20,554 nt of DNA from Hyphomonadaceae bacterium (GTDB lineage Bacteria > Pseudomonadota > Alphaproteobacteria > Caulobacterales > Hyphomonadaceae): NCBI GenBank assembly GCA_030696545.1, contig JAUYSA010000072.1, positions 1-20,554 on the forward strand, given 5' to 3'. Every line of letters begins with the position of its first letter. Position 1 is the first letter of the stretch. Under the pieces are notes generated by a model, which saw only the letters and a list, made by a program, of their open reading frames with translations, was not told the DNA's origin and searched no databases. This document shows, one piece after another, positions 1 through 8,162 of the stretch. The position numbers and the translations under genes are program-made.

Positions 1-10
1 CGGGGAGGGC

Positions 11-307
11 GTATGCGACCCCCCTTGGTTGAAGAGGCGAAGCGAACGCTGATGGCATTGCCTCCGGGGCTACAACCGGAGGGTCCGGGGTCTTCGGAAC
101 GACCCCGAACACGTTGCACCGGTCACTGGCTATGGAGCTAAGGCGCCAGTGGGCTTCCCCTGCTGGATGTCGAGGTCAACTCCGGCACTGCCATACCGGG
201 AAGGAACGACCGATCCGGGGCGCGTTTTGACGCGCATCGCCAGCGAAAGCTGGCACTGGACTAACCCAAGGCGCTGCATCACGCGCCCCGCTCCCTCGTT
301 GGAGGGA
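11..307 (+). ncRNA. Structured RNA-like domain, family unassigned
   Basis: No credible coding frame crosses this stretch, but it is full of complementary segments that nest into one fold. Seen directly: a closing long-range helix of 23-30 with 263-271 (one bulged C) and a possible outer extension 13-16/276-279. Inside are perfect hairpins 61-67/76-82 (8-nt loop), 86-92/101-107, 124-130/145-151, 220-224/231-235, and 239-244/249-254 capped by a GAAA tetraloop. A second long-range pairing links CTTCCC 154-159 to GGGAAG 198-203. A further stem, 292-297/302-307, follows the closed domain. The GNRA loop favours the plus strand. Size and architecture recall the HEARO/omega-RNA that accompanies IscB nucleases, or another mobile-element RNA. 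No IscB or TnpB ORF follows, and the upstream flank lies outside the window. The fold is well supported; the family name is a guess. Confidence 0.5.
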
Positions 308-412
308 TGAGACTTGTCGCGCCGTAGCCCGAAGGGCGAAGGCGGAAGCATCACGGACGGCGCGCGCCGGTCCGATGGAGAGCGCACATCTGGAAGCGGA
401 TCTTCAGGTCTG

Positions 413-500
413 CGTTCCCCGCGAAGGCGGAGATCCAGCTCTCTTGAACAAGAACCAGCGCGAAGCGCGCAAGACTGGACCCCCGCCTTCGCGGGGGACG
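413..500. repeat. REP-type inverted repeat unit 1
   Basis: Two 26-nt arms at 413-438 and 475-500 are inverted copies matching at 23 of 26 positions, separated by a 36-nt spacer. Each arm carries a CCCCGCGAAGGCGG-like core that can form a cruciform or transcript hairpin. The spacer holds a short GCGCGAAGCGCGC palindrome. Units of this type are usually scattered through intergenic regions of alphaproteobacterial genomes. Any readable frame through it is coincidental. Confidence 0.65.
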
Positions 501-532
501 CGGTGGAGGGATCATGTTCGCACTTCTCTCAT

Positions 533-629
533 CGTCATTCCGGACACGCGCAAAGCGAGTGAGCCGGAACCCAGGGGATACGAGGGTGGTGTGTGCCGCC
601 GCTGGGTTCCCGCTTTCGCGGGAATGACA
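533..629. repeat. REP-type inverted repeat unit 2
   Basis: The left block starts CGTCATTCCGG and runs to GGAACCCAG at 574. The right block 602-629 starts CTGGGTTCC and ends GGAATGACA, so the outer and inner ends of the blocks are mutually complementary. Each block is also a hairpin: TTCCGG...CCGGAA on the left, and TCCCGC TTTC GCGGGA on the right. The unit lies 32 nt after unit 1 in the same gene-free stretch downstream of the HAD gene, giving a BIME-like pair. The two units differ in sequence but share the layout of facing REP hairpins. Confidence 0.65.
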
Positions 630-645
630 ATCACGGCGATGCGTA

Positions 646-665
646 GGGTGCATCTTGATGCACCC
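646..665 (-). terminator. Perfect 9-bp hairpin after the HAD gene
   Basis: GGGTGCATC and GATGCACCC form a perfect 9-bp stem with a 2-nt loop, 12 nt past the stop codon of the minus-strand HAD gene. No T-run follows in the minus direction, so intrinsic termination is uncertain. It may instead be an mRNA 3'-end stabiliser or another small dispersed palindrome. Confidence 0.35.
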
Positions 666-677
666 TCCCAAGCCGGC

Positions 678-1394
678 TCACGCTCCCAACACCTCAGCCA
701 GCTCCACAAAGCTCGCCACCTGCACATCATACGTCCCAGCCGCCGGCGCGTTGTAGGGACTCCCCACACCATACTCTTCCGGCCGCGCCACATACGCCGT
801 CCTGAACCCGCGCTTCGCCGCGTTATCAACATCCCACACATGACACGCCACCATCATGATCTCGGACGGCTCCAGCATCAGCAGCTTCGGCGCACTGTCA
901 TACAGCGCGGGCATCGGCTTGTACGTCCGCACGAAATCCGCGCCGAGAATCACATCCCACGGGATGCCACTCCGCTTCGACATCGCGTTCACCAGCGCGA
1001 TATTGCCGTTCGACAACGCCGCCACCGTGAAGCCCTGCCTCAGCCGCGTCATGCCGGCCACCACATCCGGCCACGGATCAAGCCTGCGCCAGCCAAGCGC
1101 CAGATGATCCTTCTGTTCGCCGCTCAGCCCCTCAACGCCGAACTCGGCCAGCGCGACGTCCAGCATCTCGCGATGCAGCTGATCCATAACGACATAATCG
1201 CGGCGGCCGCTGCGTACCTCCTCCATCGCCGGATGGTATTCGCGGCGCCAGCGATTGGCGAAGGCCACCCAGTCGAGCTTGTGCCCCAGCCCGCCGAGCA
1301 TCGCCTCGGATTCGCGTGCGACGCCGCTACACCAATCCACCGTGGTTCCGAACACGTCGAATGTCAGCGCCTTGAGTCCGGAAAGATCGCTCAT
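678..1394 (-). CDS. Haloacid dehalogenase type II-like HAD hydrolase
   Basis: A 238-aa cytosolic HAD-superfamily hydrolase of the (S)-2-haloacid dehalogenase type. All four HAD motifs are visible: the nucleophile in FDVFGTT (Asp13), the LSNGN motif II at about 127-131, motif III Lys159 in TYKPMPALYD, and motif IV in HVWDVDNAAKRG (Asp188/Asp190). The length fits L-2-haloacid dehalogenases (about 220-240 aa). The substrate cannot be read from sequence; many members act on other small acids or phosphates. The ATG at 1392-1394 is chosen because the HAD fold begins 8-10 residues later and a GGGG stretch lies just upstream. Upstream in-frame ATGs would overlap the divergent aldolase gene. It is transcribed divergently from that gene across a 57-bp gap, which must hold both promoters. 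Confidence 0.85.
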   Translation of the reverse strand: MSDLSGLKALTFDVFGTTVDWCSGVARESEAMLGGLGHKLDWVAFANRWRREYHPAMEEVRSGRRDYVVMDQLHREMLDVALAEFGVEGLSGEQKDHLALGWRRLDPWPDVVAGMTRLRQGFTVAALSNGNIALVNAMSKRSGIPWDVILGADFVRTYKPMPALYDSAPKLLMLEPSEIMMVACHVWDVDNAAKRGFRTAYVARPEEYGVGSPYNAPAAGTYDVQVASFVELAEVLGA

Positions 1395-1451
1395 GCCCCA
1401 ATCTTGCACGATGTGGATTTCGGCTCCAGACATCCGGGCGGGAGACAAGCG

Positions 1452-2471
1452 ATGAATTTCTCGTCCGATACGGCCGCCCCGGCGCACCCGGCCATTCTTG
1501 AGGCCATGGTCAACGCCGCACATGGCCCTGCCCGGAGCTATGGCGCAGACCCCTGGACAGCCGCCGCGCGCGAAGCGCTCTGCAAGACTTTCGAGACCGA
1601 TCTCGACGTCTGGTTCACGTCATCGGGCACTGCCGCGAACGCGCTTGCCCTGTCCATCCTCTGTCCGCCCCATGGCGCGATCCTCTGCCACGAGGAAGCG
1701 CATATCGAGCGCGACGAGCGCGGAGCGCCGGAATTCTTCACCGGCGGCGCGCGCCTCTCCCTGCTCCCCGGCGCACACGCCCGCATCGACCTGTCAGCGT
1801 TGACCCGCCGCCTCGCCGCCAACGACCCGTCCTTCATTCACGAAACGCCGGTGCATGTCCTCTCGCTGTCCAACCTGACGGAGTGCGGCGCCGCCTACCG
1901 TCCGTTCGAGATCAAGGAACGGGCGGAACTTGCGCACGAGGCCGGCCTCGCCGTGCATCTCGACGGCGCCCGCCTCGCCAACGCCCTCGTCTCCACCGGG
2001 GCCTCGCCCGCGGAAATGACATGGCGCGCCGGCGTCGATGTACTGAGCTTTGGCGCGACCAAGAATGGCGCGGTCGGGTGCGAGGCCATCATCCTCTTCG
2101 GCGCGGCGCGCCAGCGTTTCCACGAGCTGAAGGTCCGCGCCAAGCGCGCAGGCCACATGCCGCCGAAGATGCGCTTCCTCGCGGCGCAGATGTCGGCCTA
2201 CCTGAAAGACAATCTCTGGCTTGATCTGGCCCGCCGCGCCAATACATCAGCAGCGGGGCTCGCTGCGGCGCTGACCCGGAGCGGTGCTGAACTCGCTCAC
2301 CCGGTCGATGGCAACGAAGTCTTCGCAATGCTCCCCCCCGGCGTCGCCCCCCGCCTCTCCGCCGCCGGCGCCGGCTTCTACCCCTGGCCCAGCGGCTCGC
2401 ACCGCTTCGTCTGCTCCTGGGCGACGGAACAGTCCGAGATCGATGCATTCGCAGCGACTCTGGCTGGATAA
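1452..2471 (+). CDS. ltaE: Low-specificity L-threonine aldolase (PLP enzyme)
   Basis: A 339-aa fold-type I PLP enzyme of the threonine aldolase/beta-eliminating lyase family, expected to cleave L-threonine or L-allo-threonine to glycine and acetaldehyde. Visible landmarks are the SSGTAAN phosphate-binding turn (58-63), His84 in the EEAHI segment that stacks on the cofactor, Asp171 in HLDGARLANA (binds the pyridine nitrogen), and the Schiff-base Lys204 in SFGATKNGAVG. The length matches the family (about 330-350 aa). The ATG at 1452 follows GGAG with 7-nt spacing and begins the typical MNFSSD N-terminus. The reading frame stays open for about 360 codons upstream, antisense to the HAD gene, but that extension has no family similarity. 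The gene symbol is by family resemblance; beta-hydroxy amino acid specificity is not determined here. Confidence 0.85.
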   Translation: MNFSSDTAAPAHPAILEAMVNAAHGPARSYGADPWTAAAREALCKTFETDLDVWFTSSGTAANALALSILCPPHGAILCHEEAHIERDERGAPEFFTGGARLSLLPGAHARIDLSALTRRLAANDPSFIHETPVHVLSLSNLTECGAAYRPFEIKERAELAHEAGLAVHLDGARLANALVSTGASPAEMTWRAGVDVLSFGATKNGAVGCEAIILFGAARQRFHELKVRAKRAGHMPPKMRFLAAQMSAYLKDNLWLDLARRANTSAAGLAAALTRSGAELAHPVDGNEVFAMLPPGVAPRLSAAGAGFYPWPSGSHRFVCSWATEQSEIDAFAATLAG

Positions 2472-2593
2472 CAAAGTCTGAATCGATTGATTGCAGTTTC
2501 ATCGATCGGCCGAAGCGGTTTTCTAACCTTCCGGTGGCAGTGTCTCAGTCCATTCCGGGAAATTTCGCCCGGAGCGCGGCGGGGACAGCCGTA

Positions 2594-4891
2594 ATGTTGC
2601 TGGGCAGCCTTCGGGCGATTTTTCTGGGCGAGGTCGATGTTCCGGCCGCGCACCGAGAGGCCATAAGCGTCGCGCGGCGTCATGCGTTTCACGCGCTCGC
2701 CCCGATGGCCGCAATACACTCCCTGCTCAATGCCGTCGTACTGACTGCCGCCTTCTGGCAAGAACCCACCATGCCCCTGGTGTTCGTCTGGACCTACACC
2801 AGCGCCGTCCTCGTCTTCATCAGGATGCGCGAAGCCAAACGCCACGTACCGCTCGCCGATTGCGCGGCGGAAGAACGTCGAATTGTTCGCTACACCCTTT
2901 TCAGCGGCGCCCTGTGGGGCGCGATCATCATCGCCCTGATGATGTCGTCCGGTCCGCAGCACATGCTGCTGCTCGGCGTGCTGACGGCGGCCATCCTCTG
3001 TGTCGGCGCGCTGCTCCATTCCAGCTTTCCGGCCGCCTCGCTAGGCTACTCCGTCCTCGTCGGCGGCGGCGCCTGTATCGGCATGGTCCTGGGCGGCCAC
3101 GCCTGGTCGGCCAGCGCCATGCTGCTCCTCGCTGGCTGCGTCATGGCCCTCCAACGCTTCGCCGCCAACAGCGACACGAACTTTGTTCGCCGACATATAA
3201 GCGCCGCTGCGCTGACTGAAGCCAAGGAAACAATGAGTCTGCTGCTCAACGATTTCGAGGCGCATTCGGCTGACTGGCTCTGGCGCATTGACGCGCATGG
3301 CCGCCTTGGACAGGCTTCGCAGCGCTTCATCGACGCGACAGGCCTTCCGGCGGACATACTCGAAGGCGGAAGCATTCTTGCCCTATTTGCTCCGGAATCG
3401 GCTCAGCAACTCGACACGGTGCTGAAGCAGAAGAAGTCTTTCCGGGACGAAGTCCTGCGGGTGCAGATCGGCGGCCATGAAGCCTGGTGGTCGATCTCTG
3501 GCCAGCCGACGGCGGATGGCGGATGGCGCGGCGTATGCTCCGACGTCACCCGCTCGCGCGACACCGAAGCGCGCATTGCCTACGTCACCGAATACGACAG
3601 CCTGACTGATCTCGCCAACCGCGCCATGCTGGTGCGCCAGCTGGAAATCGCACAGGAAGCCGCGGAGACGCGCGGCGAGGGCTTCGCTCTGTTCGTCATC
3701 GATCTCGACAACTTCAAGGCGCTTAACGATACGCAAGGCCACCCGGCCGGCGACGCCTTCCTTAAGATGGTCGCCCAGCGCCTGCGCGATTGCGTCGGTC
3801 CGGCCGCGTTCCTCGCCCGCCTTGGCGGCGACGAGTTCGCGGTAATGCAGCGCGACATGCTGACAGAAGAAGCAGCTGAACTCGCCGACCTCATCGTCGA
3901 TGCCCTGCTTGCGCCCGTGACGATCAACGGCAAGGATATCCTCGCCGGCGGTAGCGTCGGCGTCGCCATGGCGCCCGACAACGGAACCGATCCGGCGATC
4001 CTGATGAAGAATGCCGAGTTGGCTCTCTATCGCGCCAAGGCGCAGGGCCGCGGCTGCGCCCGCTTCTTCGAGGCGGGCATGGACGAGGTTGCCCGCATCC
4101 GCGCTGACCTTGAAACAGACCTTCGAAGCGCGCTCGCCGAAGAAGCCATGGACGTGTACTTCCAGCCGCTGGTGAATACGCGCACGCGCAAGGTCTCGGG
4201 TTACGAGACCCTGCTGCGCTGGAACCGCCCTGGCCACGGCCTCATTTCACCCGCGCTCTTCATCTCCTGCGCCGAAGAAACAGGCATCATCGTGCCGCTT
4301 GGCGACTGGGTGATCCGCAAGGCGATCGAGGAAGCCGCCCAATGGCGCGAAGACGTGACGGTGGCGATCAACCTGTCGCCGGCACAGATGAAGAACCCGT
4401 CGCTTGTCGCAACCGTCGTTGGCGCACTCGCAGCATCGCAACTGGATCCCAGCCGGCTGGAGATCGAGATCGTCGAAAGCGTCCTGATGGACGAGACAGA
4501 ACACAACATCCGCACGCTCCATGCCTTGCGCGAGCTCGGCGTGAAGATCGCGCTCGATGATTTCGGCACGGGCTATTCCTCACTCAGCTATCTGCGCGCC
4601 TTCCCGTTCGACAAGATCAAGATCGACCAGCGCTTCGTGCGCGACATCGACACATCGACCGAGAACCAGGCCATCGTCCGCGCCATCATCTCGCTGGCGC
4701 GCGACCTGAAGATGCGCGTCACGGCCGAGGGCGTGGAGAACGAGCAACAGGCCGCCATTCTTGCTGGCCTTGGCTGCACCGAGGTGCAGGGCTTCCTCTA
4801 CAGCCGCCCTGTGCCCGCGTCAGAGCTTGAAAAGAAGGACCCTGCCGCAAGACAGTCCGCCAGCGTCCTGCACATGCGCCGGCGAGCGTAA
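2594..4891 (+). CDS. Membrane PAS-GGDEF-EAL c-di-GMP enzyme
   Basis: A 765-aa putative bifunctional diguanylate cyclase/phosphodiesterase. Order: hydrophobic membrane region with about five or six helices (about 35-205), PAS-like domain (about 222-325), GGDEF domain with an intact GGDEF at 411-415, and EAL domain. The EAL signature reads ETL (Glu538) in GYETLLRW. The other catalytic elements are present: INLSPAQ, IEIVES, DDFGTGYSS (Asp655/656), KIKID, TAEGVEN and VQGF. The RxxD inhibitory site expected just before GGDEF is absent (GPAA there), so product inhibition through it is unlikely. The ATG at 2594 is preferred because GGGGAC lies 7 nt upstream; an in-frame GTG at 2534 would add 20 residues. 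The net direction (synthesis or breakdown of c-di-GMP) cannot be told. A glycosyltransferase gene follows in the same direction after 97 bp. Confidence 0.88.
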   Translation: MLLGSLRAIFLGEVDVPAAHREAISVARRHAFHALAPMAAIHSLLNAVVLTAAFWQEPTMPLVFVWTYTSAVLVFIRMREAKRHVPLADCAAEERRIVRYTLFSGALWGAIIIALMMSSGPQHMLLLGVLTAAILCVGALLHSSFPAASLGYSVLVGGGACIGMVLGGHAWSASAMLLLAGCVMALQRFAANSDTNFVRRHISAAALTEAKETMSLLLNDFEAHSADWLWRIDAHGRLGQASQRFIDATGLPADILEGGSILALFAPESAQQLDTVLKQKKSFRDEVLRVQIGGHEAWWSISGQPTADGGWRGVCSDVTRSRDTEARIAYVTEYDSLTDLANRAMLVRQLEIAQEAAETRGEGFALFVIDLDNFKALNDTQGHPAGDAFLKMVAQRLRDCVGPAAFLARLGGDEFAVMQRDMLTEEAAELADLIVDALLAPVTINGKDILAGGSVGVAMAPDNGTDPAILMKNAELALYRAKAQGRGCARFFEAGMDEVARIRADLETDLRSALAEEAMDVYFQPLVNTRTRKVSGYETLLRWNRPGHGLISPALFISCAEETGIIVPLGDWVIRKAIEEAAQWREDVTVAINLSPAQMKNPSLVATVVGALAASQLDPSRLEIEIVESVLMDETEHNIRTLHALRELGVKIALDDFGTGYSSLSYLRAFPFDKIKIDQRFVRDIDTSTENQAIVRAIISLARDLKMRVTAEGVENEQQAAILAGLGCTEVQGFLYSRPVPASELEKKDPAARQSASVLHMRRRA

Positions 4892-4988
4892 TCAACAGGC
4901 CGGTCCACAGGCGGATCACCTGAAATTTTGCTGATAGCGAAAAATCAGCGAAGCATCTCACTTCGCGATTGCGCGCCATCCCCAGAAC

Positions 4989-6590
4989 GTGGATAAATCA
5001 TCCACAGGGCAGAAATCGCTAATTCTGGGGGCTTTTCTGATCGACTGGGATGGGGCCGCGCGCGCAAGACGTGCGCCGAGCGATCGTTTTTTATCTCCTG
5101 CCGACGAGACATTCGCGCGCCGGCTTGCTGATGCGCGCGCGTTCGGCGCGGCTAGCGAAGGGCTGGCTGCGTCGAGACCGGACCTGTCGGCCAAATCCGG
5201 GCTGACGATTGCACAGCGCGCTGTTGGTTGGGCGTTCGTGATCGGTTTCTGCTCCTTTCTCCTTGTAGCAACCACACTAACGCTGACCGTAACGGCCGCT
5301 GTACTGAGTTCGATCTTTGGCATTCTCATCGCCTTGCGCTTGCTGGCGACGGTTTCGGCTTTGCTGCGTGGCAAGGCGCCAGAACCGCTTCGGATGGCAA
5401 ATAGCCAGCTGTGGACGCTGACGATCCTCATACCGCTGCTTCGCGAAGAAGCCGGCGTCGTCCGTGGGCTGGTCAATGCGATCGCCAACCTCGATTATCC
5501 GCCGGAAAAACTCGACTTGAAGATCCTGGTCGAAGCCGACGACGACAAGACAATAAAAGCCGTACTGGATACCGGCCTGCCCGCGTGGTTCGAGATCATT
5601 CCCGTCCCGCCCGGCGACCCGCGCACCAAACCCAAGGCGCTCAACTATGGCCTCGCGTCGGCGCGCGGACAGTTCGTTGCGGTCTTTGATGCGGAAGACC
5701 GTCCTTCACCCGAACAGCCGCGCGCAGCGATGGCAGCATTCCAGACGGGCGGCAAATCGTTGGGCGTCGTGCAGGCGCCGCTTCTGATCCACAACGGCAG
5801 GGATGGCTGGCTCGCACGTCAGTTTCAGATTGAATACGCGATCCATTTCAAGCTGTGGCTGCCCTTTCTCGCGCGCCTTGGCCTGCCGCTCGCACTGGGC
5901 GGAACCAGCAACTATTTCCGTCGCGACCGGCTTGAAGCTGCCGGCGGATGGGATGCCTGGAATGTCACCGAGGATGCTGACATCGGCCTTCGCCTGGCCC
6001 GCTTCGGTGGCGAGGCCCGAATGATCGCGCCGCCAACATTTGAGGAAGCTCCATCGCGGCTGAAGCCCTGGATGAGCCAGCGCACGCGCTGGATGAAAGG
6101 CCATCTGCAAACCTGGCTCGTCCTGATGCGCAAGCCTTTCAAGGCAGCGCGCGAAATGGGCTTCGTGCGCTTTGCCGCAACGCAGATCACGCTTGGCGGC
6201 GCATTGCTGGCGTCTGCGCTGCACGCTCCGCTGCTGCTATGGCTGCCATTCGGACTCCTGCTCGGCGGAATGGAGCCGTGGTATTCGGCTCTCTTCGCGG
6301 CTGGCTATTCTAGCACGCTCTTCGCAGCGCTCGCCGCAGGACAACAAACGGGCAAGTGGTGGGCGCTGCTCAGTCCGCTTTACTGGCCCTTGCAGTCCAT
6401 CGCCATGCTGCGCGCGCTGATCGAGATGAAGCTGCGACCGCACTTCTGGGCGAAGACGCCACACTCCGTCACCGACATTTCGCCAATCGATGTAGGCTCG
6501 GCTGCATCGCTCGCGCTTCCACCCCGCGTCGACAATGTCATCCAGCTGGAATTCCGGTTCGATGCGCCAGACGGCCAGGATGCGCGCTGA
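4989..6590 (+). CDS. Membrane GT2 glycosyltransferase, cellulose-synthase-like
   Basis: A 533-aa processive-type family 2 glycosyltransferase. An N-terminal tail precedes two transmembrane helices (about 78-100 and 102-122), then a cytosolic GT-A domain with the D,D,D,QxxRW set: EADDD (182-186), DAED (234-237), TEDAD (327-331) and QRTRW (364-368). Further membrane helices lie at about 392-428, 432-452 and 457-482. This architecture transfers sugars from nucleotide donors to a polymer or lipid acceptor, so an exopolysaccharide, holdfast or cell-surface glycan role is inferred. No C-terminal PilZ domain is seen. The start is uncertain: the GTG at 4989 lacks a clear ribosome binding site, but no better in-frame start precedes the first membrane helix. 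The upstream neighbour makes or degrades c-di-GMP, a common regulator of such enzymes. Confidence 0.82.
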   Translation: MDKSSTGQKSLILGAFLIDWDGAARARRAPSDRFLSPADETFARRLADARAFGAASEGLAASRPDLSAKSGLTIAQRAVGWAFVIGFCSFLLVATTLTLTVTAAVLSSIFGILIALRLLATVSALLRGKAPEPLRMANSQLWTLTILIPLLREEAGVVRGLVNAIANLDYPPEKLDLKILVEADDDKTIKAVLDTGLPAWFEIIPVPPGDPRTKPKALNYGLASARGQFVAVFDAEDRPSPEQPRAAMAAFQTGGKSLGVVQAPLLIHNGRDGWLARQFQIEYAIHFKLWLPFLARLGLPLALGGTSNYFRRDRLEAAGGWDAWNVTEDADIGLRLARFGGEARMIAPPTFEEAPSRLKPWMSQRTRWMKGHLQTWLVLMRKPFKAAREMGFVRFAATQITLGGALLASALHAPLLLWLPFGLLLGGMEPWYSALFAAGYSSTLFAALAAGQQTGKWWALLSPLYWPLQSIAMLRALIEMKLRPHFWAKTPHSVTDISPIDVGSAASLALPPRVDNVIQLEFRFDAPDGQDAR

Positions 6591-6657
6591 ATAGTCCTAC
6601 CCGGGAACTGCCGGGCGATGCTTGCCCGTCGCATCGGCGCGCGCCATTTCTGCCGCC

Positions 6658-6885
6658 ATGGAAATGACAATCACCATTGGCGTCATAGTGGGCTTCCTTG
6701 CGCTGACCGTGTTCGCGGGATGGAAATCCGGACGGCCGCGCAAGGACAGCCTCAAGGTCCAATGGATTTCGTGGCCGCTCGTGACGGTTCTTGCCGGAAC
6801 GGCAGTTGTCTTTGCCCTCGTCCACCTTGTGAACCTGATGGGCTTCCAGACAGGCGCCAACGCCGCGCAAAAATATCGCTTCTAG
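6658..6885 (+). CDS. Small membrane protein, unknown function
   Basis: A 75-aa protein with two predicted membrane helices: about residues 4-20 (MTITIGVIVGFLALTVFAGW region) and about 34-55, separated by a short basic loop rich in Lys/Arg (KSGRPRKDSLK). I do not recognise the family. It lies 67 bp after the glycosyltransferase gene in the same direction and could be cotranscribed. The ATG at 6658 is the first in frame; a second ATG two codons later is equally possible, and neither has a strong ribosome binding site. The charge and hydrophobicity pattern and position support a real gene. Confidence 0.6.
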   Translation: MEMTITIGVIVGFLALTVFAGWKSGRPRKDSLKVQWISWPLVTVLAGTAVVFALVHLVNLMGFQTGANAAQKYRF

Positions 6886-6965
6886 CGAGGGACGATTGAC
6901 CCTTTGCGCGCGCCTCGGTAGCCCTATCGGACAAAAGAGAAACGACCTGCTCCGGGAAACAGACG

Positions 6966-8159
6966 ATGGCTGACCTCGAACATTTCCGCGCCGAGACCCA
7001 TGCATGGCTGGAGGCAAACTGCCCGGCCTCGATGCGCACGCCGATGGTCGAGGAAGAGGTGGTCTGGGGCGGCCGCAACCAGAAATTCGTCAACCCGGAC
7101 TCCAAGGTATGGCTGGAGCGGATGGTCGAGAAAGGTTGGACCGCGCCGGCATGGCCCAAGGAGTATGGCGGCGGCGGCCTCTCGAAAGCCGAAGCCATCG
7201 TTCTTGATCAGGAAATGAAGCGCATCAATGCGCGCTCGCCGCTCGCCTCGTTCGGCATCTGGATGCTCGGCCCCGTCTTGCTCGAATACGCGAACGAAGA
7301 GCAGAAGAAGAAATTCCTGCCGGATATCGTCGCGGGCAAGACGCGCTGGTGCCAGGGCTATTCCGAACCCGGCGCCGGCTCTGACCTCGCCGCACTCCAG
7401 ACGAAGTGTGAGGACAAGGGCGATCATTGGCTGATCAACGGCTCCAAGATCTGGACCAGCTACGCCAATCACGCGGACTGGATTTTCTGCCTTGTCCGCA
7501 CCGACTTCACGAAGAAGCATGAGGGCATCTCGTTCGTCCTGTTCGACATGACGACGCCCGGCGTTGAGACACGTCCGATCCTTCTGATCTCCGGCTCGTC
7601 GCCTTTCTGCGAGACGTTCTTCACCGACGTGAAGATTCCGAAGGATCAGCTGGTCGGCACGCCGGGCAAGGGCTGGGATATCGCCAAACGCCTGTTGCAG
7701 TATGAGCGTCAGAATATCTCGGCCACCGGCTTCGGCGCAGATCGCAATTCGGGACCAACCCTCGCGGACATCGCGAAGAAATATGTCGGCACGAAAGACG
7801 GCGCTATTGCTGACGGCGACTTGCGCGCGCGCGTTACGAAATCGATGATGTACGAACAGGCCTTCATGCTGACGATCCAGCGCAACACCGAGCTGGCGAA
7901 GGCCGGCGCGGATGTCGGTCCCGCCACCTCGATCATCAAATACGCTGCCGCCAAGATGAACCAGACCAAGACCGAACTTCAGGTCGAAGCCATGGGCCAT
8001 CAGGGCCTCGGCTGGGAAGGCGAAGGCTTCAAGCCGGGCGAGATCATGTCCACCCGCGCAATGCTCCGCGCCAAGGGCAACTCGATCGAAGGTGGCACGT
8101 CAGAGGTGAACCTCAACGTCGTCGCCAAGCGCGTGCTGGGCCTGCGGGATCACCAGTAG
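6966..8159 (+). CDS. Acyl-CoA dehydrogenase
   Basis: A 397-aa FAD-dependent acyl-CoA dehydrogenase: helical N-terminal domain (about 1-120), beta domain with the signature CQGYSEPGAGSDLAAL and INGSKIWTS, and a helical C-terminal domain ending EGGTSEVNLNVVAKRVLGL. It would introduce the alpha,beta double bond in an acyl-CoA and pass electrons to ETF. At the position of the MCAD catalytic Glu376 the sequence has Gly (I-E-G-G-T-S), with a Glu one residue earlier. This arrangement is common in bacterial FadE-like branches and means the base cannot be assigned by this rule. The ATG at 6966 has GGGAAA upstream. Its 3' end is 3 bp from the convergent aldehyde dehydrogenase gene. The chain-length or steroid/aromatic side-chain substrate is unknown. 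Confidence 0.88.
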   Translation: MADLEHFRAETHAWLEANCPASMRTPMVEEEVVWGGRNQKFVNPDSKVWLERMVEKGWTAPAWPKEYGGGGLSKAEAIVLDQEMKRINARSPLASFGIWMLGPVLLEYANEEQKKKFLPDIVAGKTRWCQGYSEPGAGSDLAALQTKCEDKGDHWLINGSKIWTSYANHADWIFCLVRTDFTKKHEGISFVLFDMTTPGVETRPILLISGSSPFCETFFTDVKIPKDQLVGTPGKGWDIAKRLLQYERQNISATGFGADRNSGPTLADIAKKYVGTKDGAIADGDLRARVTKSMMYEQAFMLTIQRNTELAKAGADVGPATSIIKYAAAKMNQTKTELQVEAMGHQGLGWEGEGFKPGEIMSTRAMLRAKGNSIEGGTSEVNLNVVAKRVLGLRDHQ

Positions 8160-8162
8160 CCG

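Noticed and set aside
203..226. GGAAC-N15-CGTT resembling an EcfG promoter
   Set aside because: The spacing is one base too short, and its CGTT is part of a hairpin (220-235) in the structured RNA domain; no gene follows at a suitable distance.
375..1451. Open frame of about 359 codons upstream of and in frame with the threonine aldolase
   Set aside because: It is antisense to a well-supported HAD gene and crosses REP repeats; its composition has no family signal. The aldolase has a clear ribosome binding site and start at 1452.
4981..5008. TTATCCAC-like and TCATCCACA words resembling a pair of DnaA boxes at the glycosyltransferase start
   Set aside because: Only one or two imperfect matches, no AT-rich unwinding element, no dnaA/parAB/hemE-type origin neighbours, and partly inside the coding region.
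6896..6927. TTGACC with 17-nt spacing to TAGCCC/CCCTAT before the acyl-CoA dehydrogenase
   Set aside because: The -35 is good but the -10 is poor; a promoter is expected here but this placement is not convincing.
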